Source: Edolisoma coerulescens (taxonomy: Eukaryota; Chordata; Aves; Passeriformes; Campephagidae). Taken from it: 64,000 nt of DNA. Below, piece by piece: positions 23,301 to 30,540 of this stretch. The stretch's first letter is position 1; every line of letters begins with the position of its first letter. A program made the position numbers and the translations under genes. Below the pieces are notes generated by a model. That model was not told the DNA's origin, did not search any database, and saw only the letters and a list, made by a program, of their open reading frames with translations. Where the stretch lies: positions 67,392 to 131,391 of the forward strand of contig VWZW01004756.1 in assembly GCA_013397115.1 (NCBI GenBank). The letters run 5' to 3'.

Positions 23301-26300
23301 AGGGATAGATGGGATATTGGGAAGAGATGCTTCCCTGGGAGGGCGGTGAGGCCCTGGAATGGATTTCCCAGAGAAGCTGTGGCTGCCCCATCCCCGGAAG
23401 CATCCAAGGCCAGGTTGGAGCAATCTGGTCTAATGGAAGGCATCCCTGCACATGACAGGGGGCTGGAATTGGATGATCTTTAAGGTCCCTTGCAGCCGAG
23501 GCACCCTGGAATTCCGGGACCCCATGGAATGCTGCCTTACCTGAGGTTGTAGGTCCTTAGGTTGCGCTGCCGGCGCTTGGTGGCGCGGAGCTTGACGAAG
23601 GTGCGTCCCGTGGGATCGAAGACACACAGGACAGTGATGCACACACTCAGGATCACCACCCAGTTGCACACCACCATTCCTGAAGAAAAAAAAACCGGGA
23701 GTCAGGTGCTCCAGTCCTTACTTCCCACCAAACTCCCGCAGCAAAAGGAAATCCTCTGGAAAAGCTTTTAAGCCACAGCTGGATGAATCTTCCGGCTGTT
23801 TTATGGGGCCATTAAATGCTCCCTGAGTATCTGGAGCTGCAGCATTAACATCATCCCCCACCAGGAGACTGGGAAAGGCTTCCAGGAAAACAGTAAAGCC
23901 ATTCTGAAGAGGAAAAAGCGGAATTTACAGACTGCCCTTCCCTGAGAACACGGATCCCTGCCCGAGCGCCGGCAGCACAGGCAGATGAATGGAACGACTG
24001 TTCCGAGCCATAAGCAGGAAAACAAGCCCCACACTGACAGCTCCCATCCACTTCCCAGAGTCAATCGGCACAGGCGGGAACGGAGGATGCCCGCCAATCC
24101 CCCGGAATGCTCCCCGGCCGCATTCCAGCTCCGTACCCAGGGTGACACTCTTGGCTGTGAGGTCGTTGCAGGAGGTGTAGTACTGCGTCAGCCACACGAT
24201 GCCCACGATGGCGTACACGAACTCGATCACCAGGATCGCTGGAAAAAACGGGAACAGCACGGATAACAGCGGCCCTTTCCCTAAGGATGAGCTCCTCTCC
24301 CCATTTTCTCACAAGGAATAGGTTATTCAGCAGGGCACAAAAACGCTTTGGAAGGGGATGTGCGAGGAGATGAGCCAAAAGTGCGACGTGTTCCTAACGA
24401 CTCCGAAAAAACGGGATGTTGGAGGGGTCGGCGCCCTTGGTTGTGTCACAGGTATGAATCAGAGATCCAGACCTTCCTCCCACGCCGCTGGAAAGACTCC
24501 CTGAGGCAGCAGGAATCACAGGACCCAAACCTCAACTACCTCCGACAGCTGGCCTGACTCACGGATCCAAAATAAATCCTGTGGATCCAGGATTAATCCG
24601 CTCACTATGCTTAGCAAACATTCCCAGCACCTTTGCAGCCCTTCCCTTAGGAGATCCAAAGAGACAGTGCTTAAGGAGCTCCTTAGTTTTGCATGAGACT
24701 GTGATAACAACCTAGGAACTGGGGATTAACAGTGCTTCCCTGGAACAAAAGAGCTGGGAAACTGCTCCAAAGTGCCCATCCTCCCACTTTCTCCCCAGAA
24801 TTCCAAAGGACGGGTGGGCAATCAGGTGTGGAGAAGGTGAATACCTTGCTTGGGATTGCCAAAGTTTTGCTGGAGCTGCGACTAAATCCAGCTTGGCTTA
24901 TCCCACCCACCCTCCTTATCTCCTGCTGGCACGGAATCTTTCCCTAAGTGGCTTTGCTACAGACCTGGAAAGACCAGTTCCAGGAGACAGCGCTTTCCTG
25001 GGCAAGGAATCAGGGCTGGGACTGGTTCCTGATGAACCCAATTGGTGCCTGAGCCAGGCTTTGCTTCCCTTGGCTCCTCTCCCCTCTGCCTGCTGCAGGA
25101 CAGGAGCGGCAGGAGCAGGGATGAGACACTCCCAGGTTCACACCGGAGTTAATTCCCTGAATTCCTCTGCATTAAACAGCACACGCTTAAATTGGGACAG
25201 TCACATGGACCTTGCCCACGCACTGGTCACGCTCCCACTTCCATCAGCACAACTGATCAACCACCAGGAGCAAAAAACCCCAGGAAAAAGGGAACACAAG
25301 ACCCAAAATCCAGAGTAAATCCCGCTCCTGAGCACACGGAGAGTTTAAGGAAGGAAAAGGGATGTTCTGGGGGGCACGAAAACCTCCCTTTGGATTCTCC
25401 CTACCTCCCCTGCCCCATTTAGTCTGGTTTTAACACAAACTGCCAGGCTCTCCGTGCTTCCCTAGGGAGACTGGCTGGGAAGCTGGAGAGGAAGATTTGT
25501 TTGCTCTTCACGTTAATGACTTGCACTGAGCATTCCAAGTCTTCCAGACTGAGCTTTCAAGCAAGGTTATCCCTATTTTAGTGGATTCTGCAGGAAAACA
25601 ACCCAGCAAAAAGCAGGGATGCAAACCCATGGGATGATTTGTTTGGAATGGGTTTGGCTCTGCATCTCCAAAGATTTTCCTCTTAAAATCTTCACTTGGC
25701 ACAGAAAAATCTGATTAAATTTCCGTACCTGGAAGGCAACAGAACCCAGGGAAAACAAGCTAAAAGGGAATGAGGGATCAAGGAATAATCTCTTCCCTGC
25801 TCTAGTTTTTGGTGAGGGAGCGAGACAGGAATTGCATATAGGAAGAAAAAGGGAGTGAGCAGGTGGAAAATCTATTTTCCTCCCAGTGCCTGGAAGTGGG
25901 TTGGATGGAGGGATGGATCAGGTGAGTCAGGAGGCAACACCTCGGGGTCAGAACCTTTGGGATTTATGCCTCTATCCTTGGAAAATGTAAAGGGGGGGAA
26001 AGAGAGACAGAAGGGGAGCAGATTCCACGCGAGGAAAAGGAGGCTATTTGGGACATCGCCTGCCAGTCTGACAGCGACAAGGCGCAGCCCGTGGGTTCAT
26101 CGGGATGCGCGGCACATCCCGGCGGCCATCTGGCCGTGCCGCAGGAGCGGGGAGAGGAGGCTCCCAGGAAGAGCACATGGAAGCGCGGAGGCTCCGGCCG
26201 CTTACCCAGTCGGACATAGAGGACGTACTGCATGGAATCCCGCGGCTCCGTGTACAGGATGCTCCCGCGCATGCTGAGCCAGATGATGGCCAGCTCGGCG

Positions 26301-27616
26301 ATCATGCAGCTCAGCAGGATGCCCAGGTAGCCCCGGCCGTGGTCCACCAGGTTGAGAGAGCACGTCTCGTTGGGATTGTACACCAGCCCGAAGAGCACCA
26401 CCGACAGGATCACAAACCTGCCGGGCGGGAAAGCCAAGGGAAACCACGGAATATCCCCCAGCTCCTTACGTTAATCCTCCTTTGGGCCCCAAATCCCCAC
26501 AAGCCATCCAGAGGCCCCACTACCCCTGTCAGAACCATTTCATCCATGCCATATTATCCCATGGGATTCGCCACTCCAGAGAGGTTGTGGCTGCCCCACC
26601 CCTGGAAGTGTTCAAGGCCAGGTTGGATGGGGCTTGGAGCAACCTGGGACAGTGGGAGCTGTTCCTGCTCATGGCAGGGGGTTGGAATGGGATGAGGTTT
26701 AGGGTCCTTTCCAACCCAAATCAGGATTCTGTGGTTGTTTTTCCCAAGCACAGAAACACAGCCCCAAATTCCAGAAGATTCATCCCTGAATGTGTCCAGG
26801 ACAAGGTTGGACGGGGCTTGGAACAACCTGGTCTGGTGGAAGGTGTCCCTGCCCATGGCAGGGGGTTGGAATTGGGTGGTCTTTAAGAGACTTGGATGGG
26901 CTTTAAGGTATCTTCCAACCCAAACCATTCCAGGATTCCATGACTGTTTTTCCTGAGCCCCTGTACAGGAATACAGCCCCAAATTCCAGCAGACCCATCC
27001 CTGAATGGGTCTGAGACCAGGCTGGACAGGGCTTGGAACAACCTGGTCTAGTGGAAGGTGTCCCTGCCCATGGAAGTGGGTTGGAATTGGGTGGTCTTTA
27101 AGGTGTCTTCCAACCCAAACCGTTCCAGGCTTCCGTGATTGGGTAAAACTGCAGATACAAAATGCTCAGGAGTCTTCTGTATCATTCCTAGGGATGAGCT
27201 CTAAGGCATCTTCCAACCCAACCCATTCCAGGATTCCATGCTTCTTTTTCCTGAGCCTCTGTACAGAAACACAGCCCCAGATTCCAAATTCCAGCGGAAA
27301 ATCTTGGGTGGCACAGGAGGATAACAAGGAACTAGGATAGAACTTGGAACAGAGCTTAGCTAAGAAAACAGAAGCTGGAAAAATGCTGGTGTCCATCAGG
27401 AATGCCCCAACCAAACCTTCCGGCCCCGTGCAGAAGTGCAGGAAGAACTTTCAGCCGTGCCAGGAATAGCCAGAAGACTTCTTGGGCGAATTCCAAGCAC
27501 CCTTGTGCCCTTCTCACTTACCAGGTGGTGTGCAGGAGGAAGAGGAAGACGGCTGGCAGAACCAGGTCATCGCTGCCCACAGACCAGCGCCGGCGGAACA
27601 CGACAATCCCTGGCAT
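1424..27616 (-). CDS. DAGLA: Diacylglycerol lipase alpha (sn-1-specific DAG lipase), 19 coding exons
   Basis: This gene encodes the membrane serine lipase that removes the sn-1 acyl chain of diacylglycerol to make 2-arachidonoylglycerol, the retrograde endocannabinoid, mainly at postsynaptic plasma membrane. The joined exons give 1031 residues, with all phases agreeing. Four hydrophobic helices lie near residues 19-43, 61-82, 103-124 and 138-158. A Cys-rich stretch near 315-350 precedes the alpha/beta-hydrolase core. The nucleophile is Ser473 in GHSLG. Asp525 in KDLVPR and His651 in LHEHLP match the human triad Ser472/Asp524/His650 with a constant offset of one. A QCCCCEQ run lies at 617-623, the Homer-type PPxxF motif PPRLF at 961-965, and the protein ends ISAL. 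The start is chosen because it matches the conserved MPGIVVFRRRW N terminus, with G at -3. The coordinates span introns; exons are listed separately. The related DAGLB lacks this long tail, so DAGLA is preferred. Confidence 0.97.
2352..3026 (-). other. DAGLA: DAGLA intron 19
   Basis: A GT-AG intron of 675 bp. It holds a degenerate CR1 3' end with an internal 50-bp duplication at 2578-2735. Nothing else was recognised. Confidence 0.9.
2578..2735 (+). mobile_element. CR1 LINE 3' fragment with internal 50-bp tandem duplication
   Basis: It contains CR1 3' landmarks (GGTTGGATGGGGCTTGGA, AACCTGG, GTGTCCCTGCCCA). Units 2584-2633 and 2634-2683 are near-identical, so the GGTTGGA-AACCT segment occurs twice. 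Confidence 0.75.
3027..3208 (-). CDS. DAGLA: DAGLA exon 19: residues 663-723
   Basis: It encodes VLENYNKGKTALLSAAKVMV, then SPTEVDLTPELIFQSQPLP and a less conserved linker ending RRNSST. It starts the C-terminal tail. The acceptor is GACAG|GTCTTG and the donor AA|GTAAGG at 3026. The codon completed by exon 20 is Lys723. Confidence 0.94.
3209..3635 (-). other. DAGLA: DAGLA intron 18
   Basis: A GT-AG intron of 427 bp with no repeat or other feature recognised. Confidence 0.9.
3636..3765 (-). CDS. DAGLA: DAGLA exon 18: residues 619-662, catalytic histidine
   Basis: It encodes CCCEQEDPTYFAIWGDNKAF, NEVIISPAMLHEHLPYVVME and GLNK. The second His of LHEHLP is His651, the third triad residue. The acceptor is TCCAG|CTGCTG and the donor AAG|GTAAGG at 3635. 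Confidence 0.96.
3938..4258 (+). mobile_element. CR1 LINE 3' fragment
   Basis: It lies in intron 17. Typical CR1 order: GGGATATTGGGAAAAAATTC, CCCTGGAATGGATTTCCCAG, GGCTTGGAGCAACCTGGGAT, then CCAACCCAAACTATTCCAGG at the 3' end. It is followed at once by a second CR1 copy. Confidence 0.88.
4262..4472 (+). mobile_element. CR1 LINE 3' fragment
   Basis: A second CR1 copy in intron 17, in the same orientation as the one before it (TTAGATATTGGAAGAAACTC, CTGGGCTTGGAGCAACCTGG, CCAACCCAAACCACTCC). Confidence 0.85.
4587..4783 (-). CDS. DAGLA: DAGLA exon 17: residues 554-619
   Basis: It encodes WRIIVGATKCIPKSELPEEP, then a variable stretch EENSVTSNRL and the conserved WTHPSDLTIALSASTPLYPP and GRIIHVVHNHPAEQC. 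The acceptor is GGGAACAG|TGGCGG, with a (TC)n tract just upstream on the coding strand. The donor is TG|GTGAGT at 4586. Confidence 0.95.
4794..4820. repeat. (GA)n microsatellite beside exon 17 acceptor
   Basis: An almost pure GA run on the plus strand, which reads as (TC)n on the coding strand just upstream of the exon 17 acceptor. It forms most of the pyrimidine tract. Confidence 0.85.
4878..5056 (+). repeat. Direct repeat copy A (partner at 6351-6527)
   Basis: It shares CCAGAGGCAGGACATTCC, TTTTCTTTCAC-CAGGAGGG, AGAGGTGTCCAGG and CCAA-TGTTTCTGA in the same order with 6351-6527. The two copies flank exon 16. Confidence 0.8.
5564..5636 (-). CDS. DAGLA: DAGLA exon 16: residues 529-553
   Basis: It encodes RIGLSQLEGFRRQLLDVLQ and RSTKPK, the start of the insert (regulatory loop) that DAG lipases carry between core elements of the lipase fold. 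The acceptor is CTTCCAG|GATCGG at 5638-5637, the last unit of a minisatellite of acceptor-like sequences. The donor is AAG|GTAAGA at 5563. Confidence 0.94.
5638..5791. repeat. 20-23-bp minisatellite of splice-acceptor-like units
   Basis: Seven units: 5638-5660, 5661-5683, 5684-5703, 5704-5726, 5727-5749, 5750-5769 and 5770-5791. On the coding strand each reads as a TC-rich tract ending TTCCA, TTCCG or CTCCA. The CAG at the unit junction is kept at 5637 (the true acceptor), 5683, 5726, 5749 and 5769. Confidence 0.9.
6351..6527 (+). repeat. Direct repeat copy B (partner at 4878-5056)
   Basis: Matches copy A along its length with small differences, including GCCTATAAAAACCCC where copy A has GCCTAAGGAAGG. 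No coding potential was recognised. Confidence 0.8.
6596..6664 (-). CDS. DAGLA: DAGLA exon 15: residues 506-529, catalytic aspartate, GC donor
   Basis: It encodes EDAMEYSKEFVTAVVLGKD and LVP. The Asp in KDLVPR is Asp525, the second triad residue. The exon ends CCC-AG and is followed by GCAAGT, so the donor is GC rather than GT. AG|GCAAGT matches the usual consensus of U2-type GC-AG introns. The Arg529 codon is completed by exon 16. Confidence 0.94.
6665..7938 (-). other. DAGLA: DAGLA intron 14
   Basis: A GT-AG intron of 1274 bp. I saw no repeat, RNA gene or other feature in it. Confidence 0.88.
7939..8081 (-). CDS. DAGLA: DAGLA exon 14: residues 459-506, catalytic serine
   Basis: It encodes GRGTKHYGLIVVGHSLGAGT and AAILSFLLRPQYPSLK. 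GHSLG carries the nucleophile Ser473. It ends CFAYSPPGGLLS. The acceptor is TTTTTAG|GGAAGA and the donor CAG|GTAGGT at 7938. Confidence 0.97.
8230..8440 (-). mobile_element. CR1 LINE 3' fragment
   Basis: Reverse-strand CR1 3' end: GGAATCCTGGAATAGTTTAG, CCTGCCATGGGCAGGGACAC, CAGGTTGCTCCAAGC, GGGATGGAGCAGCCACAGC. Confidence 0.88.
9121..9235 (+). mobile_element. CR1 LINE 3' fragment
   Basis: A short CR1 3' end with GGGGCTTGGAGCAACCTGAT, CCCATGGCAGGGGGTGGGAT and TTAAGGTCCCTTCC. Confidence 0.88.
9380..9460 (-). CDS. DAGLA: DAGLA exon 13: residues 432-458
   Basis: It encodes GMVLSAEYIKKKLEQEMVLS and QAFGRDL, the helix before the catalytic strand. The acceptor is CCGCAG|GGAATG and the donor TTG|GTGAGT at 9379. 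The intron before it is the longest within the coding region, 3931 bp. Confidence 0.96.
10392..10769 (+). repeat. Dispersed direct repeat copy 1 (partner at 15425-15818)
   Basis: It starts TATAAAACCTCAGTTATCC, passes through a purine-rich region of AATCAGGGA-like units, and ends with a TTGCAGCAATATCACCTC to GGAATTTCTTGGATT block. All are shared in order with 15425-15818. It may be an LTR or a non-autonomous element; family not recognised. Confidence 0.8.
11216..11372 (-). mobile_element. CR1 LINE 3' fragment
   Basis: Reverse-strand CR1: ATAGAATCCTGGTTTGGGTT, AAGGGACCTTAAGGATCATC, CAGGTTGCTCCAAGCCCCAT. Confidence 0.88.
12452..12645. mobile_element. Two CR1 3' ends fused as an inverted repeat
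   Basis: From 12455 to about 12560 the sequence reads as a reverse CR1 end (GGAATGGTTTGGGTTGGAAG). From about 12562 to 12645 it reads as a forward CR1 end (TTTAAGGTCCCTTCC, CCAGGATTCCATGATTC). The two halves are roughly self-complementary. Confidence 0.8.
13392..13469 (-). CDS. DAGLA: DAGLA exon 12: residues 406-431
   Basis: It encodes DALTDLTGDAERLPVEGHHG and TWLGHK, conserved in the lipase core. The acceptor is TTGCAG|GATGCC and the donor AAG|GTGGGG at 13391. Confidence 0.96.
13470..13588 (-). other. DAGLA: DAGLA intron 11
   Basis: A short 119-bp GT-AG intron with nothing further in it. Confidence 0.9.
13589..13672 (-). CDS. DAGLA: DAGLA exon 11: residues 378-405
   Basis: It encodes VYETPFYVAVDHDKKK and VVISIRGTLSPK. 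The VVISIRGTLS strand and turn of the lipase fold supplies the oxyanion-hole region in class 3 type lipases. The acceptor is TTCCAG|GTTTATG and the donor AAA|GTAAGT at 13588. Confidence 0.96.
13673..13867 (-). other. DAGLA: DAGLA intron 10
   Basis: A short 195-bp GT-AG intron with nothing further in it. Confidence 0.9.
13868..14024 (-). CDS. DAGLA: DAGLA exon 10: residues 325-377, Cys-rich segment
   Basis: It encodes SCCCLCPSRPRYAPG, then VTIEEDNCCGCNAIAIRRHF and LDENMTSVDIVYTSCHDA. The dense cysteines (CCCLC, CCGC) are typical of DAGLA and are possible palmitoylation sites. The donor is GCC|GTAAGG at 13867. Confidence 0.96.
14025..14966 (-). other. DAGLA: DAGLA intron 9
   Basis: A 942-bp GT-AG intron with no repeat or other feature recognised. 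Confidence 0.88.
14967..15091 (-). CDS. DAGLA: DAGLA exon 9: residues 284-325
   Basis: It encodes QEMQRYREVCYYMLFALAAY, GWPIYLMRKP and TCGLCRLARSC. The hydrophobic stretch YYMLFALAAYGW is part of the substrate-access and membrane-facing region in this family. The donor is TC|GTGAGT at 14966. Confidence 0.95.
15092..15867 (-). other. DAGLA: DAGLA intron 8
   Basis: A 776-bp GT-AG intron. About half is the dispersed repeat at 15425-15818. Confidence 0.88.
15425..15818 (+). repeat. Dispersed direct repeat copy 2 (partner at 10392-10769)
   Basis: Same orientation and block order as copy 1, beginning TATAAAACCTCAGTTATCC and including TTGCAGCAATATCACCTC. The purine-rich centre is longer here, with extra AAATCAGGGATAAATCAG-type units. 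Confidence 0.8.
15868..15945 (-). CDS. DAGLA: DAGLA exon 8: residues 258-283
   Basis: A 26-codon exon in phase 0 encoding ANNDILAFLSGMPVTRNTKY and LDLKNA. The acceptor is TCCAG|GCAAAC and the donor GCG|GTAAGT at 15867. The intron just downstream carries one copy of a 380-390-bp dispersed direct repeat starting about 50 bp from this exon. Confidence 0.95.
15946..16600 (-). other. DAGLA: DAGLA intron 7
   Basis: A 655-bp GT-AG intron containing an 81-bp tandem duplication at 16090-16266. Confidence 0.88.
16090..16266 (+). repeat. Tandem duplication, 81-bp units
   Basis: Units 16090-16170 and 16186-16266 both run from AAATAAATC through CTGCAAACCTCAA and GCTTGGAAA to GGAATTTTTCC. They are spaced 96 bp apart with scattered mismatches. 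Confidence 0.85.
16601..16735 (-). CDS. DAGLA: DAGLA exon 7: residues 213-257
   Basis: An exact 45-codon, phase-0 exon. It encodes DAYSEIAYLFAEFFRDLDIV and PSDIIAGLVLLRQRQRAKRS, strongly conserved in vertebrate DAGLA. The acceptor is TTGCAG|GACGCC and the donor GAG|GTGGGA at 16600. Confidence 0.96.
16736..20189 (-). other. DAGLA: DAGLA intron 6
   Basis: A 3454-bp GT-AG intron. It holds one arm of a long inverted repeat (18831-19131) and short A/T homopolymers near 18451 and 18671. No CR1 was recognised. Confidence 0.88.
18831..19131 (+). repeat. Inverted repeat arm 1 (partner at 32225-32514)
   Basis: The reverse complement of 32225-32514 over about 300 bp, including TCCCAGTGGGACAGCCGGGA and CTCAGGGAGAAGGGAAGCGC. 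It also has an extra short duplication (AGATGGATTTCC twice near 18961-18986). Confidence 0.82.
20190..20277 (-). CDS. DAGLA: DAGLA exon 6: residues 183-212
   Basis: It encodes HRLEEGQASSWTRRLKVFLC and CTRTKDSQS, the linker between the membrane domain and the lipase domain. The acceptor is CCCAG|ACACCG and the donor TCG|GTGGGT at 20189. The Cys pair and basic residues fit a membrane-proximal segment. Confidence 0.95.
20703..20788 (-). mobile_element. CR1 LINE 3' end, short
   Basis: It has ATCACGGAATCATGGAATGC, TTTGGGTTGGAAGGGAC and CCACCCCCTGCCATGG, the CR1 3' terminus on the reverse strand. Confidence 0.82.
21746..21932 (-). mobile_element. CR1 LINE 3' fragment
   Basis: Reverse CR1 with TCTGGAATGGTTTGGGAGGG, CAGGTTGCTCCAAGCCCCAT, GACATTTCCAGGGACGGGG and CACAGGGAAGAATTTTTTTC. 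Confidence 0.88.
22858..23018 (+). mobile_element. CR1 LINE 3' fragment
   Basis: Forward CR1 with GAAGCTGTGGCTGCCCCATC, CAGAGCTTGGAGCAACCTGG, TAGTGGAAGGTGTCCCTGCC and CAACCCAAACCATCCTGG. Confidence 0.88.
23138..23505 (+). mobile_element. CR1 LINE 3' fragment (longer)
   Basis: It covers more of the CR1 3' region: CACGGAGAGGAGAAGGCTCC, GGAGAGGGACTTTGGACAAG, GGGATATTGGGAAGAGATGC, GGAATGGATTTCCCAGAGAA, then the terminal GATGATCTTTAAGGTCCCTT. Confidence 0.88.
23541..23679 (-). CDS. DAGLA: DAGLA exon 5: residues 137-183, membrane helix 4
   Basis: It encodes the fourth helix (MVVCNWVVILSVCITVLCVF) and the first cytosolic segment, FDPTGRTFVKLRATKRRQRN, rich in basic residues as expected just inside the membrane. 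The donor is CAG|GTAAGG at 23540. Confidence 0.96.
23680..24136 (-). other. DAGLA: DAGLA intron 4
   Basis: A 457-bp intron with donor GTACGG. No repeat or other feature was recognised. Confidence 0.88.
24137..24238 (-). CDS. DAGLA: DAGLA exon 4: residues 103-137, membrane helix 3
   Basis: It encodes the helix ILVIEFVYAIVGIVWLTQYY and the loop TSCNDLTAKSVTL. The acceptor follows a T-rich tract ending TTTTTTCCAG. The donor is G|GTACGG at 24136, weaker than the others in the gene but required by the phase of exon 5, which begins GA-ATG. Confidence 0.95.
24239..26205 (-). other. DAGLA: DAGLA intron 3
   Basis: A 1967-bp GT-AG intron. I saw no CR1 copy or other feature in it. Confidence 0.88.
26206..26417 (-). 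CDS. DAGLA: DAGLA exon 3: residues 32-103, membrane helices 1-2
   Basis: The acceptor is CAG|GTTTGTGATC and the donor G|GTAAGC at 26205. It encodes the rest of helix 1 (FVILSVVLFGLVY), an extracellular loop with CSLNLVDHGRGY, helix 2 (LGILLSCMIAELAIIWLSM) and the segment ILYTEPRDSMQYVLYVRL. The NPNETC in the loop is a possible N-glycosylation sequon. The phase agrees with both neighbours. Confidence 0.96.
26418..27521 (-). other. DAGLA: DAGLA intron 2
   Basis: A 1104-bp GT-AG intron, most of which is a tandem array of CR1 3' ends (26565-27300). Confidence 0.88.
26565..27300 (+). mobile_element. Tandem array of CR1-derived units
   Basis: Four forward CR1 3' ends in a row. Units after the first are introduced by the same non-CR1-like segment (TTTTTCC, then GAGC near ACAGCCCCA-ATTCC at about 26735, 26944 and 27243). 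This points to local duplication of a CR1 end with its flank rather than separate insertions. Confidence 0.82.
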
Positions 27617-27660
27617 GGCTAGCGGGTCCCGGGAAGTTCAGCAGGCACGGCGCTCACCTC
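27522..27660 (-). CDS. DAGLA: DAGLA exon 2: 5'UTR end and residues 1-32
   Basis: Coding starts at 27616; 27617-27660 is 5'UTR. The acceptor AG is at 27662-27661 after a clear pyrimidine tract, and the donor GTAAGT at 27521-27516 follows two bases of the Trp32 codon. It encodes the cytosolic N terminus MPGIVVFRRRW and the start of the first membrane helix (LVLPAVFLFLLHTTW). A donor-like GAG|GTGAGC lies in the UTR three bases after the acceptor, but no usable acceptor remains before the ATG, so the exon shown is preferred. Confidence 0.95.
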
Positions 27661-28982
27661 CTGGAAAAGAACGGAAGCAAAGCCGCTGCTGAGCCTCTCC
27701 AGCCCCCTCTGGAGAGCCCCACAACCTGGGAGCCATCCCAGTTTATCCCAGAGCTGCTCCCTTCCAGCACCAGGGGGCACAGCGCGCTCGGGAAGGAGGG
27801 CTGGGAGCCGAAGGAGTGGGAAGTATTAGGTGAAGCCGGTGTGTAACTCATCCAGCTCCACTTCATGGGATTACCTGCAATCCTGTTAGGCTGTGATGGT
27901 GAGCATTGGGATTTGGGACAGGTCATACTGGCCTCAAATCTCTGGAAAACCCTCTTACTGTGTTTTTCCACAGACAAACCTGCTGCCAGGCTCTTGTTGT
28001 CCAACAGTTCCCCCCCGCAACTTGGCTCAGGAAGCCAAAATATCCATTAACAGTCAGTGGCAGCGCCTGGGGAACTATGGACTGGCTCCCAGCAGCACTT
28101 CCAGTGAGGATATTGGCTCCTAGGAGATCTCCCCGTGGACCAGCAGGAGCATCCTGCCAGCTCCACACCTCTGTTGCATCCGCACTATCCCTGACAGGCA
28201 TGGCCAATTCCAAGGTGGAAGACTGAGGAGCTGCTGTTCCTCCCCGTGTTTTGTTTGTGCTCCTATTTTTAGGGCTTCCCAAACCCTTTGGAAAATAGAT
28301 ACAGGAGCGGTGCAAAGTCACGAGACTGCACAGGGCGCTCCAGCCTCCTCCAGCACAGCCATCCCACTCCATCCCAGCTGGCTGTACTCCAAGCTGCTCC
28401 AGAGGGACTCTGGCAGCACACCTTATCCCACTCTTGCCCTCCTGGCTCAACACACAACCCACAACCAGGAACTTTCCTTGGTTTTGCCAAATCCGGGATG
28501 GCGTCTTTGCAATCTGCCCACAGCCATCAGGGATTCCTGGATTGTGGGATCAGTCCTGTCCCTCTTTCCATGCCCTAATCCCTGTCCCACCCCTTACCTG
28601 TGCTACCACACCTCACCTGCGCCTCTCTGCTCCAAGCTCTCCCAACTGATCCATCTCAGTTCCCAACCCCACTGACCTCCCAATTCCAACATCCATGCAC
28701 TGCTGCTGGAGTGCTCCACCCACGGCCTGCGGTGGCCACGCTGTTCCAAAGCTGCACTTCCAAATCCATAAGTGCTCTTGGACTTTTGCCTCTGTGAACC
28801 CAACAGTAAATTGCCAGGTCAGGACAAAGTGTCCTCATCCATTACTTACAACAGGATTTCCAACAGCATTCCTGAGGGAATATCACCTGCAACACTTCCT
28901 GTACCAGGCAGAAAACCCCACACTTGGGTATGATGCCCCTAGTTTAATGCTGTGGGTGAAACAAATTAGAAAGGGGAGGACA

Positions 28983-29090
28983 TCCATAGAATTCCAGCAT
29001 AGTTTGGATAGGAAAGGAGCTTGAAGATGATACAGTTCCACCTCCCTGCCGTGGACTGGGACACCTCCCACCAGTCTGGGTTGCTCACGA
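28983..29090 (-). mobile_element. CR1 LINE 3' end, degenerate
   Basis: Reverse CR1 3' terminus with ATAGAATTCCAGCATAGTTT and CCACCTCCCTGCCGTGG, ending near GGGTTGCTCACGATT. Confidence 0.7.
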
Positions 29091-30540
29091 TTCAAACTAA
29101 GTTGAACCTTGCAGGTAGCACAAATGTTGGGTTTGGGACAGCCCACGGCACCAATTCCTGCTCTGTCCCACTAAATCCAACCCAGCAGTCAGGTGTGGTT
29201 CCCCACCACTTCCCAGAACATCCCAAATCTGGAGTATCCCATCCTGTGCTAACACCCACGGCCACTGGAATGGATCTTCCAACCCATTTCAGCCACCCAT
29301 TACTGAAAACCTACCCAATCCCCTCAAACTCCAGGAGATTCCAGAGTTAAAAGGCCGCTCCCAGCCCGTCACTCGGTTGAAGGAAACGCTCCATTCCGCA
29401 AACAAAGCAAATGCGGAATTCCAACGCCATTTGGATTCCCACTTCCTCGGCACAGAATAATCAGAGCACTGGGCACATTCCAGCTCTACCTTCACTCCTC
29501 AGGCCATCTGGAGACTCCCTCCCAGCCCCACCGTGCCTGTCATTCATCCCCCGGGATAGCCAGGATATCACAAACCCTGGATACACCTCCAGCTCCCTCT
29601 CTGCCTTTGGACAGCACCTCCTAGCCCAGCTCTGTTCCCATCATCCCTCGGCTGCATCCCACCAACGCGCTTTCCGCAACTCTTCCACCCCTCTGGCTGG
29701 GCTCTCCCAGTTCCCACCACCCTCTCCCAGTTTGAGAAGCAGGGTATCGACGACAGCAACAAATATCCAATGTGGATTCCTTATCCACGGCAACAGATGG
29801 GGACGGAGCGGAGCAGCCTGTCACTCGCTGTCACACACGGGAATACTCACTGTGGAACTGTCACTCCGCTTACCAGGCTCCCAGGGCAGGAACATTCCCA
29901 ATTAATTCTCAAAGACTCCCGAATTTAAACCAGGAGGTTCAGGGCTTTGCCTCTGCTTTGGAAAGGAGGGAGGCGACGGAAGGCCTGAGACTGGAAAACC
30001 CATCAAAAAAAGCTCTCCCTGTGAGGACTCTCCGGCTTCATCCCAGCACAGCACATCCCAGGAATTGTGTTTTAAGATGCTGAAGATATGATCCGGCAGA
30101 GGAACTGGGAGGAAGCAGAAGGCTGGAGTGCAAACAGCCCCGAGATCACTGACCCCGGCTCTGCAACAGCAAGAACCCTCACGCTGCCCCTAAAACTGCT
30201 GGAAAGAGCCAAAAATTCCCAGGATGTTGAAAGCTGAATCCCAGTACAAGCAGCCCCAAGCTCCCAACACTGAAATAAGGGAAGCACATGCACGGGGAGT
30301 CCCCTCGGAGCCGGGCAAGGCGTAGGGAAGCAGGAATCTTACATGGCATGTGGTGCAGCCGCTGCGCATCCTTCTCTCCCAGAAGGGTATTTCAGGAAAA
30401 GTGCATATCCAGGGAGACAGGCATCACAAGCTCAGGAGGGAACAGCAAACTCTTCCCGCAGCCATTGAAAATCCCACTCGGCAAAAGGAAGCGCGGCGTG
30501 GGAACTGGGATCTGCCTGCCGACAGAGCCGGGCATCGTCC

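Larger units (their letters stand above)
20278..23540 (-). other. DAGLA: DAGLA intron 5
   Basis: A 3263-bp GT-AG intron with four CR1 fragments (20703, 21746, 22858 and 23138 onwards). The last one ends about 40 bp from exon 5. Nothing else was recognised. Confidence 0.88.

Noticed and set aside
27652..27660. Donor-like GAG|GTGAGC at the start of exon 2
   Set aside because: There is no usable acceptor between it and the start codon 40 bp away, so a separate 5' exon ending here is unlikely.
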